A stretch of 64,000 nt of DNA. Origin: Poriferisodalis sp965237655 (GTDB taxonomy: Bacteria > Actinomycetota > Acidimicrobiia > Acidimicrobiales > Poriferisodalaceae). Both the position numbers and the translations under genes were made by a program. Location: positions 1,116,001 through 1,180,000 of the forward strand of contig NZ_CBDEGB010000002.1 in NCBI RefSeq assembly GCF_965237655.1, in the 5' to 3' direction. Positions 45,961 to 55,838 of the stretch are shown piece by piece. Every line of letters begins with the position of its first letter. Position 1 is the first letter of the stretch. The notes under the pieces were generated by a model, which was given only the letters and a program-made list of their open reading frames with translations, was not told where the DNA came from and searched no databases.

Positions 45961-46045
45961 CAGGTGTGACCCCAACCCGGCTGCATCGGTTCAGCCGCGG
46001 CTAGCGTGGTCGCCTGGAGCGGCCGCAATCCCCCCAGGAGGAAAC

Positions 46046-47926
46046 GTGACCGACACCGCATCGCGCGAATTGCCGCTGCAGGAGATCGACGAGGTCATCA
46101 TCCGATTCGCCGGTGACTCCGGCGACGGCATGCAGTTGACCGGAGATCAGTTCACGAGTATCTCCGCAGCCCTCGGAAACGACCTGTCGACCCTGCCGGA
46201 TTTCCCCGCCGAGATCCGCGCCCCGCAGGGGACACTGGCGGGCGTCTCGGCCTTCCAGGTACGCATTTCGGACTTCGACATCACCACGCCGGGCGACGCT
46301 CCGACAGTGCTGGTCGCCATGAACCCCGCTGCGCTGAAGGCTCAGCTGCACCATCTCACGCAGGGCGGCGCGCTGATCATCAACACCGATGCCTTCACCG
46401 ACCGCAACCTCGAGAAGGCCGGCTACTCCTCCAACCCGCTCGAAGACGGCACGCTTGACGACTACCGGGCATACCCGGTGCCGATGAGCCAGATCACCCG
46501 GGACGCGGTGGCTGAGCACGGCGTCAAGCAGCGCGACGCGGAACGGTCCAAGAACTTCTTCGCGCTCGGGTTGATCTCGTGGATGTACACCCGGCCGACC
46601 GAGCCGACCATCGAATTCATCAACACCAAGTTCCGGGGTCGCACTCAGGTCATTGACGCCAACACCTCCGCCTTCAAGGCCGGCTACAACTTCGGCGAAA
46701 CCGCTGAGATCTTCGAGGCGCACTACGAGGTCAAGCCGGCCCCGCTGGCACCTGGCGAGTACACCAACGTCAACGGCAACACGGCGCTGGCGTGGGGCTG
46801 CGTCGTGGCGGGTCAGCTGGCGCGCCTGCCGGTGTTCCTGGGCTCATATCCGATCACCCCGGCGTCGGACATCCTGCACGAGATGTCGCTGAAGAAGAAC
46901 TTCGGCGTGCGGACCTTCCAGGCCGAAGACGAGATCGCCGCTGCAGCGTCCGCTGTGGGGGCGGCCTTCGGCGGAGCGCTGGCGTTCACCGCCACGTCGG
47001 GGCCAGGCCTGGCCCTCAAGGGCGAGACGCTCAGCCTCGCGGTGAGCTTGGAGCTCCCGTTGGTGGTGCTCGACATCCAGCGCGGCGGTCCGTCCACGGG
47101 ACTGCCGACCAAGCCCGAGCAGGCCGACTTGATGATGGCCATGTACGGGCGCCACTCTGAGTCGCCGCTGCCCGTGGTGGCGCCGCGCAGCCCGGCCGAT
47201 TGTTTCGACATCGCGATCGAGGCGTCGCGCATCGCCTTGAAGTACCGGACGCCGGTGATCGTGCTGTCCGATGGCTTCCTGGCCAACAGCTCCGAGCCGT
47301 GGCTGCTCCCAGACGTCGGCACGCTGCCTGACATCGGGGTCGACTTCGCCACCGAGTTCAACGGCACCAACGAGGACGGCGACGGCATCTTCCTGCCGTA
47401 CCTACGAGATCCGGAGACCCTGGCCCGACCGTGGGCCATTCCCGGCACGCCTGGCTTGATGCACCGCATAGGTGGCATCGAGAAGGAGGACGCCACCGGC
47501 AATATCTCCTACGAGCCCGAGAATCACCAGCTGATGGTGGACCTGCGGCAGGCCAAGATCGACGGTGTCGACGTGCCCGATGTCGAAATCGCCGGCGACG
47601 TCGATGCTGATCTCGTCGTGCTGGGCTGGGGGTCCACGTGGGGGGCCATCGACGCCGCCGCCGGACGGCTGCGAGAGGCTGGCTTCCAGATCGCACACGT
47701 GCATCTGCGACACCTCAATCCGCTGCCGACGAATCTTGGTGACGTGCTGCGGCGCTACCGGGCCGTGGTGTGCCCCGAGATGAACAAGGGCCAGCTCAGC
47801 GATCTCGTGCGAGCGAAGTACCTGATCGATGTCGAACACATCGGAAAGATCGACGGCGTGCCTTTCACCACGGGAGAAGTGACCGCCGGGGTACGCAAGC
47901 GCCTCGAGGAGTTGGCAGCCACATAG
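46046..47926 (+). CDS. korA: 2-oxoacid:ferredoxin oxidoreductase alpha subunit (KorA, gamma-alpha fusion)
   Basis: A 626-residue subunit that, with KorB, converts 2-oxoglutarate to succinyl-CoA while reducing ferredoxin. The N-terminal gamma domain has RFAGDSGDGMQLTGDQF (about residues 20-36); the alpha domain has GSYPITPASDILHEMS and TSGPGLALKGE. The GTG start follows AGGAGGAAAC, an excellent RBS. Gene order korA-korB is the usual pair. Confidence 0.95.
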   Translation: MTDTASRELPLQEIDEVIIRFAGDSGDGMQLTGDQFTSISAALGNDLSTLPDFPAEIRAPQGTLAGVSAFQVRISDFDITTPGDAPTVLVAMNPAALKAQLHHLTQGGALIINTDAFTDRNLEKAGYSSNPLEDGTLDDYRAYPVPMSQITRDAVAEHGVKQRDAERSKNFFALGLISWMYTRPTEPTIEFINTKFRGRTQVIDANTSAFKAGYNFGETAEIFEAHYEVKPAPLAPGEYTNVNGNTALAWGCVVAGQLARLPVFLGSYPITPASDILHEMSLKKNFGVRTFQAEDEIAAAASAVGAAFGGALAFTATSGPGLALKGETLSLAVSLELPLVVLDIQRGGPSTGLPTKPEQADLMMAMYGRHSESPLPVVAPRSPADCFDIAIEASRIALKYRTPVIVLSDGFLANSSEPWLLPDVGTLPDIGVDFATEFNGTNEDGDGIFLPYLRDPETLARPWAIPGTPGLMHRIGGIEKEDATGNISYEPENHQLMVDLRQAKIDGVDVPDVEIAGDVDADLVVLGWGSTWGAIDAAAGRLREAGFQIAHVHLRHLNPLPTNLGDVLRRYRAVVCPEMNKGQLSDLVRAKYLIDVEHIGKIDGVPFTTGEVTAGVRKRLEELAAT

Positions 47927-48039
47927 AAGCCGACGACGCAAATCCACACACACGACATACGACGCACGAATCGCAACTGGCACAAGCCGGAACAATCTCC
48001 CAACGAGCACTCAGAGCACAGACAGAGGCCTAAAGCACG
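47927..48039 (+). promoter_or_regulatory. Unstructured A/C-rich korA-korB spacer
   Basis: This 113-bp spacer is A/C-rich and poor in G and T, so the RNA would be single-stranded. No RBS-like purine tract other than AAAG precedes the korB ATG. Confidence 0.35.
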
Positions 48040-49059
48040 ATGACTGACACCTCTTTCACGCCGACCACACAGCCCGCAGACTGGGTCTCCGACCAGGAGG
48101 TCCGCTGGTGCCCGGGCTGCGGCGACTACTCCATCCTCACGGCAATGAGGATGCTGATGCCGAGCCTCGGCACCGAGCCGCACAACACGGTGTTCGTTTC
48201 GGGCATCGGGTGTGCCGCCCGTTTCCCGTACTACATGAACTCCTACGGCGTGCACGGCATCCACGGCCGAGCACCTGCGATCGCCACCGGTCTGGCAATG
48301 GCGCGGCCCGATCTCGACGTGTGGGTGATCGGCGGTGACGGCGACATGCTGTCGATCGGCGGCAATCACCTGATTCATGCGTTGCGTCGCAACGTCAAGA
48401 TCAAGGTGCTGTTGTTCAACAACCAGATCTATGGCCTCACCAAGGGCCAGTTCAGCCCCACCAGCGAGATCGGAAAGGTCACCAAGAGCTCGCCGATGGG
48501 TTCGTTGGACGCCCCGTTCAACCCGCTGGCAGTGGCGCTCGGAGCTGAGGCCTCGTTTGTGGCCCGTACCCACGACATGGACCGCCAGCACATGATGGAA
48601 ACCTTCCGGCGGGCGCACGAACACGAGGGCGCCGCGTTCGTGGAGGTGTTCCAGAACTGCAACGTCTTCAACGACGGCGCCTTCGAAGGTGTCACGAAGA
48701 AGCAGAATCGTGACGCCAATCTGATCCCGCTGACGCATGGCGAACCCATCCGGTTCGGGGCTGATGGCGAGTTCGGCGTCATTGACGAGTCTGGCTGCGC
48801 CCGGGTCATCCACTCAGCCGATGTGAGTCCTGACGAGCTGCTCACCCACGACGAGACCAAGCACGATCCGTCGACGGCGTTCATGCTGGCCCGTCTTGCA
48901 CGCGGACCCTTTGAGCCGACTCCGATCGGCGTATTCCGTGCCGTGCGGCGCAGTGAGTACGCAATGGCTTCCACGCGGCAGCTGGCCGCAGCCCAGGAAA
49001 AGCAGGGCCCCGCGGACGTCGGACAGTTGCTGCGTTCACGCGGTACTTGGTACGTCTGA
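48040..49059 (+). CDS. korB: 2-oxoacid:ferredoxin oxidoreductase beta subunit
   Basis: A 339-residue subunit carrying thiamine diphosphate and an Fe-S cluster. The cysteines are in RWCPGCGDY and GIGCAARFPYYM; the TPP motif is GGDGDMLSIGGNHLIHA (about residues 90-106), followed by the NNQIYGLTKGQFSPTS segment. It pairs with KorA to make the oxidoreductase used in an alternative TCA step. Confidence 0.96.
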   Translation: MTDTSFTPTTQPADWVSDQEVRWCPGCGDYSILTAMRMLMPSLGTEPHNTVFVSGIGCAARFPYYMNSYGVHGIHGRAPAIATGLAMARPDLDVWVIGGDGDMLSIGGNHLIHALRRNVKIKVLLFNNQIYGLTKGQFSPTSEIGKVTKSSPMGSLDAPFNPLAVALGAEASFVARTHDMDRQHMMETFRRAHEHEGAAFVEVFQNCNVFNDGAFEGVTKKQNRDANLIPLTHGEPIRFGADGEFGVIDESGCARVIHSADVSPDELLTHDETKHDPSTAFMLARLARGPFEPTPIGVFRAVRRSEYAMASTRQLAAAQEKQGPADVGQLLRSRGTWYV

Positions 49060-49159
49060 GATCCATCTCGTGCCCCGAGGCTCGCGGCGGCAAGACCGCC
49101 GCGGCCGTGTCTGAGAATTCGCTGCGGCGCCCGACGGGCGCGCTGGTACTTTCGGCTGC

Positions 49160-50026
49160 ATGAACGCCGTGCGACGACGCCTCGACAACGAGTTGGTGCG
49201 CCGAGCCATGGCGCCGTCACGGGCGGCCGCGCAGGCACTCATCTCCGGTGGTCGGGTGCTCGTCAGCGGTGCCGTCGCGCAGAAGCCCTCACGGATGGTG
49301 GCGGCCGCGGAGCCGGTCCAGCTCAGCGGTGAACCTGCCCGATTCGTGTCACGCGGCGGCGACAAACTCGATGCAGCGCTGGACGCCTTTGGGATCCCCG
49401 TCGTTGGGCGGCGCGCATTTGACGCCGGCTCTTCGACGGGCGGGTTTGTGGACTGCCTGCTGCAGCGAGGCGCAGTTCAGGTTGTGGCGGCCGACGTCGG
49501 CTGGGGTCAGCTGGATGCACGTCTGCGCACCGATACCCGGGTCACGGTGCGAGAGCGCTGCAACGTGCGTCATGTGGGGGCCGCTGACATCGGCGGTGCG
49601 GCAGACATCGTGACCGCCGACCTGTCGTTCATTTCGCTGCGAACGGTGATGGCGAACCTGGCGGCGTGTACCGCACCCGGCGGGGATGCGGTGCTGCTGA
49701 CCAAACCGCAGTTCGAAGCCGGCCGGCGGGAGGCCTCACGGGGCAAGGGCGTGGTCCGCGACCCCGAGGTGTGGCGGCGGGTGCTCAGCGAGGTGGCGGC
49801 GAGCGCGTCCGGATGCGGCCTGGTGCCGGCAGGCGTCGCCGTCTCGCCGCTGCGAGGTGCGGCGGGCAATGTCGAGTTCTTCCTGTATTGCCGTCGCGCT
49901 GCGGACCAACCGAGCCACGTCGTCGGCGCCTCCCGAACCGCCGCCGCGTTTGACCTCGATGCCGCAATCGACAGGGCAATCCAGCGTGTCGACGGCACAC
50001 GCGACGACGGGGGAGCAACTCGATGA
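49160..50026 (+). CDS. tlyA: TlyA-family rRNA 2'-O-methyltransferase
   Basis: A 288-residue protein with an N-terminal S4 RNA-binding domain (RRAMAPSRAAAQALISGGRV, about residues 14-33) and a FtsJ-like methyltransferase fold. The SAM motif is FDAGSSTGGFVDCLLQRGA, followed by ADVGWGQL and ADLSFISL. In Mycobacterium TlyA methylates 16S and 23S rRNA and affects capreomycin sensitivity. It heads the conserved tlyA-nadK-recN-steA-steB order. Its stop overlaps the nadK ATG. Confidence 0.95.
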   Translation: MNAVRRRLDNELVRRAMAPSRAAAQALISGGRVLVSGAVAQKPSRMVAAAEPVQLSGEPARFVSRGGDKLDAALDAFGIPVVGRRAFDAGSSTGGFVDCLLQRGAVQVVAADVGWGQLDARLRTDTRVTVRERCNVRHVGAADIGGAADIVTADLSFISLRTVMANLAACTAPGGDAVLLTKPQFEAGRREASRGKGVVRDPEVWRRVLSEVAASASGCGLVPAGVAVSPLRGAAGNVEFFLYCRRAADQPSHVVGASRTAAAFDLDAAIDRAIQRVDGTRDDGGATR

Positions 50027-50901
50027 GCGCGGTGCTGATCATCGCTCATGCCGAGCGCGCCGAGGCAGTGTCGGCATCGAAGCGATTAGTGGACTGGCTC
50101 GAGAGCGAGGGTCACACCGTCGAGCTGGGACGTGTGGAGGCATCGGCCATCGGTCGCAGCGAACTCGCAGCCGACGAGCCGATCGGCACCATGCCGGATC
50201 TCGCCGTGAGTGTCGGCGGCGATGGCACCATGTTGCGCTCGTTCGATCTGGTGGCGGCCGCAGGAGTGCCGGTTCTCGGCGTCAACGTCGGCCACCTCGG
50301 CTACTTGACCGAATTCGAGCCTGCACAGCTCACCGAAACGGTTGCCGCGGCGCTCGAGGGGACGCTGGGCATATCGGTGCGGATGATGGTCAGCGCCACC
50401 GTGCGCCGGCGACCTGGCGAAGATCCCGACGACCCCGACTCCCACGACGCAGATACGTGGACCGGTTTGAACGAAGTCGTCCTCGAAAAGCGCGATCCGG
50501 GCCACACGGTCAGGCTGGAGGTCTGGCTCGACGGCGACATGTTCGCGACCTATGCGACAGACGGTCTCATCGTGTCCACACCAACCGGTTCCACCGCGTA
50601 CAGCCTCTCTGCGGGAGGAGCCGTCGTTGCGCCGACGCATTCGTCCCTGCAGGTCACGCCCGTCGCGCCGCACATGCTGTTCGATCGGTCGCTGCTGCTG
50701 CCACCCGACACCGAGATCGGCATCCGGGTGGTCAGCGAGCGGCCGGCGCTGGCCGCAGTGGATGGGCGTTCGGCCACAATGCTGCAGACAGGTGACGAGC
50801 TCGTGGTGACGCGCGCCCCATACGAGGCACAGTTCGTCACCGCCGGCGGCGACAGCTTCCATCGCGTGCTGAAGCACAAGTTCGGCCTCAAGGATCGCTG
50901 A
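50023..50901 (+). CDS. nadK: NAD kinase
   Basis: A 292-residue enzyme that phosphorylates NAD to NADP. The family signature SVGGDGTMLRSFD (about residues 64-76) and NVGHLGYLTEF, plus STPTGSTAYSLSAGG, are present. An insertion of acidic residues (PGEDPDDPDSHDAD) lies in the mid-domain. The ATG overlaps tlyA by ATGA. Confidence 0.96.
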   Translation: MSAVLIIAHAERAEAVSASKRLVDWLESEGHTVELGRVEASAIGRSELAADEPIGTMPDLAVSVGGDGTMLRSFDLVAAAGVPVLGVNVGHLGYLTEFEPAQLTETVAAALEGTLGISVRMMVSATVRRRPGEDPDDPDSHDADTWTGLNEVVLEKRDPGHTVRLEVWLDGDMFATYATDGLIVSTPTGSTAYSLSAGGAVVAPTHSSLQVTPVAPHMLFDRSLLLPPDTEIGIRVVSERPALAAVDGRSATMLQTGDELVVTRAPYEAQFVTAGGDSFHRVLKHKFGLKDR

Positions 50902-50988
50902 GTTTGCGTCGATGAGCGAGCGACCAATGCCCTGCCAGCGGCAGCCACCGGGCCCCTGCGGTCGGCCGGAAAGCGGCAGGAGCTGCTG

Positions 50989-52683
50989 ATGCTTGCAGAG
51001 TTGGCGGTGCGCAATCTCGGGGTAATCGAGCGAGCCAGCCTGGTGCTCGGCGCGGGAATGACGGCATTGACCGGCGAGACGGGAGCCGGCAAGACGCTCG
51101 TTGTGCAGGCGGTCCAGCTGCTCGTGGGCGGGCGAGCTGATCCTGCGATGGTGCGGGCAGGCGCGACCGAAGCAGTCGTCGAAGGCAGGTTCGTGAACCC
51201 TGATGGCAGCGAAGGGGTGCTGCGTCGCGTGATTCCAGCCGCAGGCCGCAGCCGTGCGTACATGGACGGCACCATGGCTTCGGCACCGGAGCTCGCCGAA
51301 CTGGGAGCCGGGCTCATCGACCTGCACGGGCAGCACCAGCACCAGTCGTTGCTGCGGCCGCGCACCCAGCGTGAGGCGCTGGACCGCTGGGGCGGCGTGG
51401 ACCTGCATCCATTGGCGGCAGCACGTGAGGAGCTGCGGGCGCTGGCTGAGAACCTGGCAGTGCTCGGCGGCGATGCACGTGCCAGGGCACAGGAAATCGA
51501 TCTCCTGCGGTACCAGGTCGACGAGATTGCCGCCGCGCAGCTGGAGGACCTCGACGAGCTGGAACGGATCGCGGAGCGCGAAGACCTGCTGGCGGATGCG
51601 ACATCTCACCTCGGGGAGGGGCACGCGGCCCGCCACGCACTCGCCGGTGACGACGGCGTCATCGACAAGCTGGGCCGGGCTTTGGCCGCGCTGGGTGGCC
51701 GGAAGGCGTTTGCCCCCCTGAGCGAGCGACTCGGGGCCGTGGCCGCGGAGCTGGACGACACCGTGGCGCAACTTCGGAGCGTGCTCGAGACGATCGAAGA
51801 CGATCCCGGTGCGTTGGCCGATGTCCGCGCACGGCACCAACTGCTGCGTGAGTTGACGCGCAAGTACGGCGACACACTCGCTGAGGTGATGTCGTTCGGC
51901 GCCCGCTCTGCCGAGCGCCTCTCGCAGCTGGAACGCCACGAGGAGCTGGCGATCGAACTGGAGTCGGGCATCATCGCAGCGCAGCGCCACATGGACAGCG
52001 AGGCACAGGCCGTCGCTGCAGCTCGCCGAGCGGCTGCTCCGGGGCTGGCTGCCGCCGTGACCGAGCACCTGGCGTCGCTGGCGCTGCCCGGCGGCTCGCT
52101 GGATGTCGGCGTATCGGGCGGCCCGCCGAGCGACAGCGTCGAGCTGCGCTTCAGCGCGAACCGGGGTGTTCCGCCCGGCCCGCTGTCCAAGGTGGCCTCC
52201 GGCGGCGAGCTGGCACGGGTGATGCTGGCCTTGCGGCTGGTACTGACCGCTGGTCCGCCGACACTGGTGTTCGACGAGGTCGACGCCGGCATCGGCGGTG
52301 AGACGGCGGTGGCCGTCGGTCAAGCGCTGGCCTCGCTGACCAAGAACCACCAGGTGCTGGTGGTGACCCATCTCCCGCAGGTCGCGGCATTTGCGCATCA
52401 CCATGTGGCGGTGCGCAAGACCGACGACGGCGCAACGGTGGCGTCGGATCTGGTCGCGGTCACCGGCACCGAACGTGTGAGCGAGTTGGCGCGGATGCTT
52501 GCGGGTCAGCCCCACTGGGCAAGCGGCCGCCAGCACGCAAGCGAACTGCTCGACAATGCCGCTGCGAAGCGACCGGCGCTCGATGGAACGCAGCCGGACA
52601 TCGACGCAGCGGCGGCTGAGCTCGCCGACGAGGGGGACGCAGCGGTGGTTGCTGAGCCAGCGCGCAGCGGCGCAGTCCCGTGA
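50989..52683 (+). CDS. recN: DNA repair protein RecN
   Basis: A 564-residue SMC-like ATPase for double-strand-break repair. Walker A GETGAGKT is near residue 30, LHGQHQHQSLL forms the next conserved segment, and a helical coiled-coil occupies about residues 150-380. The signature SGGELARVMLALRLVL and Walker B LVFDEVDAGIGG are near the C-terminus. AGGAG lies 6 nt before the ATG. Its stop overlaps the steA GTG. Confidence 0.96.
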   Translation: MLAELAVRNLGVIERASLVLGAGMTALTGETGAGKTLVVQAVQLLVGGRADPAMVRAGATEAVVEGRFVNPDGSEGVLRRVIPAAGRSRAYMDGTMASAPELAELGAGLIDLHGQHQHQSLLRPRTQREALDRWGGVDLHPLAAAREELRALAENLAVLGGDARARAQEIDLLRYQVDEIAAAQLEDLDELERIAEREDLLADATSHLGEGHAARHALAGDDGVIDKLGRALAALGGRKAFAPLSERLGAVAAELDDTVAQLRSVLETIEDDPGALADVRARHQLLRELTRKYGDTLAEVMSFGARSAERLSQLERHEELAIELESGIIAAQRHMDSEAQAVAAARRAAAPGLAAAVTEHLASLALPGGSLDVGVSGGPPSDSVELRFSANRGVPPGPLSKVASGGELARVMLALRLVLTAGPPTLVFDEVDAGIGGETAVAVGQALASLTKNHQVLVVTHLPQVAAFAHHHVAVRKTDDGATVASDLVAVTGTERVSELARMLAGQPHWASGRQHASELLDNAAAKRPALDGTQPDIDAAAAELADEGDAAVVAEPARSGAVP

Positions 52684-53864
52684 GCTTGTCCCGCGACGCA
52701 CAGACGGCTCGCCGCCGGCGTGTGCGGCGCCGCCGAGACGGGGCCAACGCTGAATTGGCGGGCCGGTGCCGCGTGGACCGCCGCACCAAGAACCTGCTCC
52801 GACGCTTGGAACGAGGCGAGATAGCAGTCATCCACCACGCAGATCTCGATCGGGTCGCCGCCGATGGGCTCATCGCAGCCGGGGCGGCGGCCGTGGTCAA
52901 CGCTGTGCCGACGATGAGCGGCCGGTACCCGGCGCTGGGCGGCCTCACGCTCGCTCAGGCCGGGGTGCCCGTACTCGAGGAAATCGGCGAGGCCGCATTC
53001 AAGGCGTTGGGAGAGGGCGACGAGATCGCAGTTGCCGGCGACGAGGTAGTGCGCGACGGCGAGGTGATAGGGACCGGTTACCGCCGCGACGCCGAGTACT
53101 TCGAGCATGTGCTCGAATCGGCGCGCATTGCGGTGCGCAGCGAATTGGGGAGCTTCGCCCGCAACACGCTCGAGTACCTCGAACAGGAGCCGCAGATCCT
53201 CACCGAGGAATTGGACATCCCTCCGCTCCGACACGAACTGCGCGGCCGCCATGTGCTGGTGGTGGTGCGCGGCATCGACTACCGCGAAGATCTCGCGGCA
53301 CTTCGACGCTCGGGCTATGTGTCGGACATGCGGCCGGTGCTCATCGGTGTGGACGGAGGGGCGGATGCGCTCCTTGAAGCCGGTCTCGTGCCGCACATCA
53401 TCATCGGCGACTTCGACTCAGTCTCGCCGCGGGCGCTTGACTGCGGTGCGCAGCTCATCGTGCACGGCTATCCCGAAGGGGGCGTGCCGGGTGCTAGACA
53501 CCTCGACGATGCAGGCCTGAGCTACGACGTCATTGCGGCGCCGGGCACCAGCGAGGACCTCGCATTGCGACTGGCATTCGAGCAGCGAGCCGAGCAGATT
53601 GTGGAGGTCGGGTCCCACACCTCAATGGTCGATTTCTTCGACAAGGGCCGCCGCGGCATGGCATCCACCTTCCTCACCCGGATGCAGGTGTCCTCGGCAC
53701 TCGTGGATGCAAAGGGTGTGAGCCGTCTGTACCGCACCCAGGTGCGCAAGCGCGACATGGCGATGCTGATCGTCTCGGCGCTGGTCACTATCGGCGTCAT
53801 TGCCGCAGTGACCGAGCCAGGCCGGCTTCTGCTGCGCACACTGTGGATCAACATGGGCCTCTGA
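52680..53864 (+). CDS. steA: SteA-like cytokinetic protein
   Basis: A 394-residue protein like SteA, which in corynebacteria and streptomycetes acts with SteB in cell division or separation. An Arg-rich N-terminus precedes a region resembling thiamine pyrophosphokinase (IGVDGGADALLEAGLVPHII then GDFDSVSP) and a C-terminal hydrophobic segment (MAMLIVSALVTIGVIAAV), which would anchor it in the membrane. GTG start overlapping recN. Not a thiamine enzyme by context. Confidence 0.88.
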   Translation: MSLSRDAQTARRRRVRRRRDGANAELAGRCRVDRRTKNLLRRLERGEIAVIHHADLDRVAADGLIAAGAAAVVNAVPTMSGRYPALGGLTLAQAGVPVLEEIGEAAFKALGEGDEIAVAGDEVVRDGEVIGTGYRRDAEYFEHVLESARIAVRSELGSFARNTLEYLEQEPQILTEELDIPPLRHELRGRHVLVVVRGIDYREDLAALRRSGYVSDMRPVLIGVDGGADALLEAGLVPHIIIGDFDSVSPRALDCGAQLIVHGYPEGGVPGARHLDDAGLSYDVIAAPGTSEDLALRLAFEQRAEQIVEVGSHTSMVDFFDKGRRGMASTFLTRMQVSSALVDAKGVSRLYRTQVRKRDMAMLIVSALVTIGVIAAVTEPGRLLLRTLWINMGL

Positions 53865-54926
53865 ATGGTCAACCTCCGCTACCACATCGTGTCCATCGCG
53901 GCCGTCTTCCTGGCCTTGGCAATCGGCCTGGCGCTGGGCTCGACGTTTGTGGACTCGGTGTTGGTGAGCAATCTGGAATCCCGGGTGGACCATCTTCAAG
54001 CCGACACTGAGGAGGCGATCGACAGGCGCGCCGAGGCCGAGGCCGCGCGTGACGAGGCTGAGGCGGCGCGTGAGGAGGCGCTTGCGAGCGTCGACGCCGC
54101 GCGGTCTGAACGGTTCGAGGTCGAGGATCTCGTCCGCCCATACCTTCCGCAAGGGCGCCTGAGCGGCACGACGACGCTGATCGTTGCACCCGAGAGCACC
54201 GACACCGACGCGGTCGTCGCCATCAGAGCCCGTTTGGCAGTAACCGATACACAACTCGGCGGTGTGCTGCGGCTCAGCGACGATCTGCGCCTCTATGACC
54301 CCGAAGTGCGCCAGCGAATTGCTGAAGCGTTCTCGCTCGCGGGCGACAGCCGCAACGCGGTGCGCAGGGCGTTGCGCTTCTTGGTGCCCCAGGCGCTCCT
54401 GCGGCCATCGGAGGCCGGTTCGAGCCGAGCACTCGACGCCGACGTCAACGCGATCACCGACGCCGGTGCGCTCGACGGCTTCTCGCGCGGCTTCTTGTTG
54501 GCCCCTCGGACGCGCACGGCGCTCACACTGCTTCGCGACTTGGGCTTGGTCACCCACGACGGCACCGGCGCAGTCGCGTTGCACCTGCTCGGCGGGGAGG
54601 GACTGCGCCTTGTGGTGGTGACCGATGCAGCTGCAGCAGGGCTGAACGAGGACTTCGTGTTTGACCTGTTGATGGTCATCGCTGACAACGGATACCCGGG
54701 CAGCGGTGTGATTGTCGAGGTGCCCGCCCTCGACGCCGCAGGCATCGGATACGGCGCTGTGCTCGAACGGGTTCGGTCAGACCCACTGCTCGCCGCCTCG
54801 TTCTCGAGCGTCGACGGCGTGGACACCTTCTCGGGCGATCTGGCGCTGCTCGTGGCGCTCGAGGATCTGCCCGAGATCCGTCACTTCTCCTCGGTCGATC
54901 CCGCGCACGGATTGGGCCCGTCATGA
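53865..54926 (+). CDS. steB: SteB/MctB-family membrane-anchored coiled-coil protein
   Basis: A 353-residue protein with an N-terminal transmembrane helix (IVSIAAVFLALAIGLALGS) followed by a coiled coil (about residues 40-80, rich in EAEAARDEAEAAREE). The rest is a soluble, probably extracytoplasmic domain. In Mycobacterium the orthologue is annotated as the copper-related MctB, and in Corynebacterium as SteB, which works with SteA. It starts one codon after steA. Confidence 0.87.
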   Translation: MVNLRYHIVSIAAVFLALAIGLALGSTFVDSVLVSNLESRVDHLQADTEEAIDRRAEAEAARDEAEAAREEALASVDAARSERFEVEDLVRPYLPQGRLSGTTTLIVAPESTDTDAVVAIRARLAVTDTQLGGVLRLSDDLRLYDPEVRQRIAEAFSLAGDSRNAVRRALRFLVPQALLRPSEAGSSRALDADVNAITDAGALDGFSRGFLLAPRTRTALTLLRDLGLVTHDGTGAVALHLLGGEGLRLVVVTDAAAAGLNEDFVFDLLMVIADNGYPGSGVIVEVPALDAAGIGYGAVLERVRSDPLLAASFSSVDGVDTFSGDLALLVALEDLPEIRHFSSVDPAHGLGPS

Positions 54927-55795
54927 CACACGCCGTGGCGATCGTGCCTGCATACGATCGGGCAGACACGGTGGGTGCCACGGTGACGGCGCTGCGGACC
55001 GTGCCTGATGTGCTCGATGTCATCGTGGTCGACGACGGGTCGTCCGATCGCACGGCCGCGGCTGCGGCCGCCGCAGGGGCGCGCGTTATCGAGCTTGCAC
55101 GCAATCGCGGCAAGGGGGCCGCCATAGCTGCGGGCGTTGCCGCCTCAGGTGCCCCCGACGCGTACCTGCTCATCGATGCCGACCTGGGCCGCACCGCCGC
55201 CTTGGCAGGCGAACTGCTGCAGCCAGTTGCGCTGGGAACGGCTGACATGACGATTGCCGCGCTCGATTCCCCCCCTGGCGGTGGCGGGTTCGGATTCGTC
55301 AAGGGCTTTGCGGAGCGCGTCCTGCGTGCCGAGACCGGGCTGACGCTGGCAGAGCCGTTGTCGGGCCAGCGCGCCCTGCGGGGTCCGCTTCTGCGCTCGA
55401 TGGAGCTCGCCGACGGATTCGGTCTCGACATCGGTCTGACGCTCGATGTTGTCTCACGCGGGGCTTCCATCAGCGAGATCGAGGTCGGTTTCTCCCATCG
55501 GCCGTCTGGGCGTGACCTCAGCGGCTTTGCTCACCGGGCAAGAATCGGCCGGCACGTGTACCGCGCCGCGGCCTCCCGCATCGGGGGCCCGAAGACGATC
55601 TATCTCCTGATCGCATCGCTCGTTAGCCGCGCGCTGTCGTCACGTCGACCAGCGTCTCGGAAGCGAGGGCGGGACGTGCATGCGGCTTTGCGGCGACTGC
55701 GATCGTGGCGGCCCTCGTGGCCACAGTGGCGCTTGGGATTGCTGCAACGGCTGCGGTCCCGTCTGAAGTCACGGCGACGACGGACCTCGAGCTAA
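54923..55795 (+). CDS. Family 2 glycosyltransferase
   Basis: A 290-residue GT-A-fold enzyme. VDDGSSDRT (about residues 34-42) and IDADLG (the DxD-like motif, about 83-88) mark the nucleotide-sugar/metal site; SGQRALRG and RPSGRDL follow. The C-terminus is strongly basic (RSRLKSRRRRTSS) and might contact the membrane. The ATG overlaps steB (ATGA). The acceptor is unknown; with its neighbours it suggests cell-envelope glycan synthesis. Confidence 0.87.
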   Translation: MTHAVAIVPAYDRADTVGATVTALRTVPDVLDVIVVDDGSSDRTAAAAAAAGARVIELARNRGKGAAIAAGVAASGAPDAYLLIDADLGRTAALAGELLQPVALGTADMTIAALDSPPGGGGFGFVKGFAERVLRAETGLTLAEPLSGQRALRGPLLRSMELADGFGLDIGLTLDVVSRGASISEIEVGFSHRPSGRDLSGFAHRARIGRHVYRAAASRIGGPKTIYLLIASLVSRALSSRRPASRKRGRDVHAALRRLRSWRPSWPQWRLGLLQRLRSRLKSRRRRTSS

Positions 55796-55838
55796 CCGTG
55801 AGGCCTTGGCGTCGCGCCCGCGAGGTCCATTGACGGCG

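Noticed and set aside
50086..52701. An 871-residue minus-strand open frame
   Set aside because: It covers nadK and recN antisense, whose motifs are clear on the plus strand.
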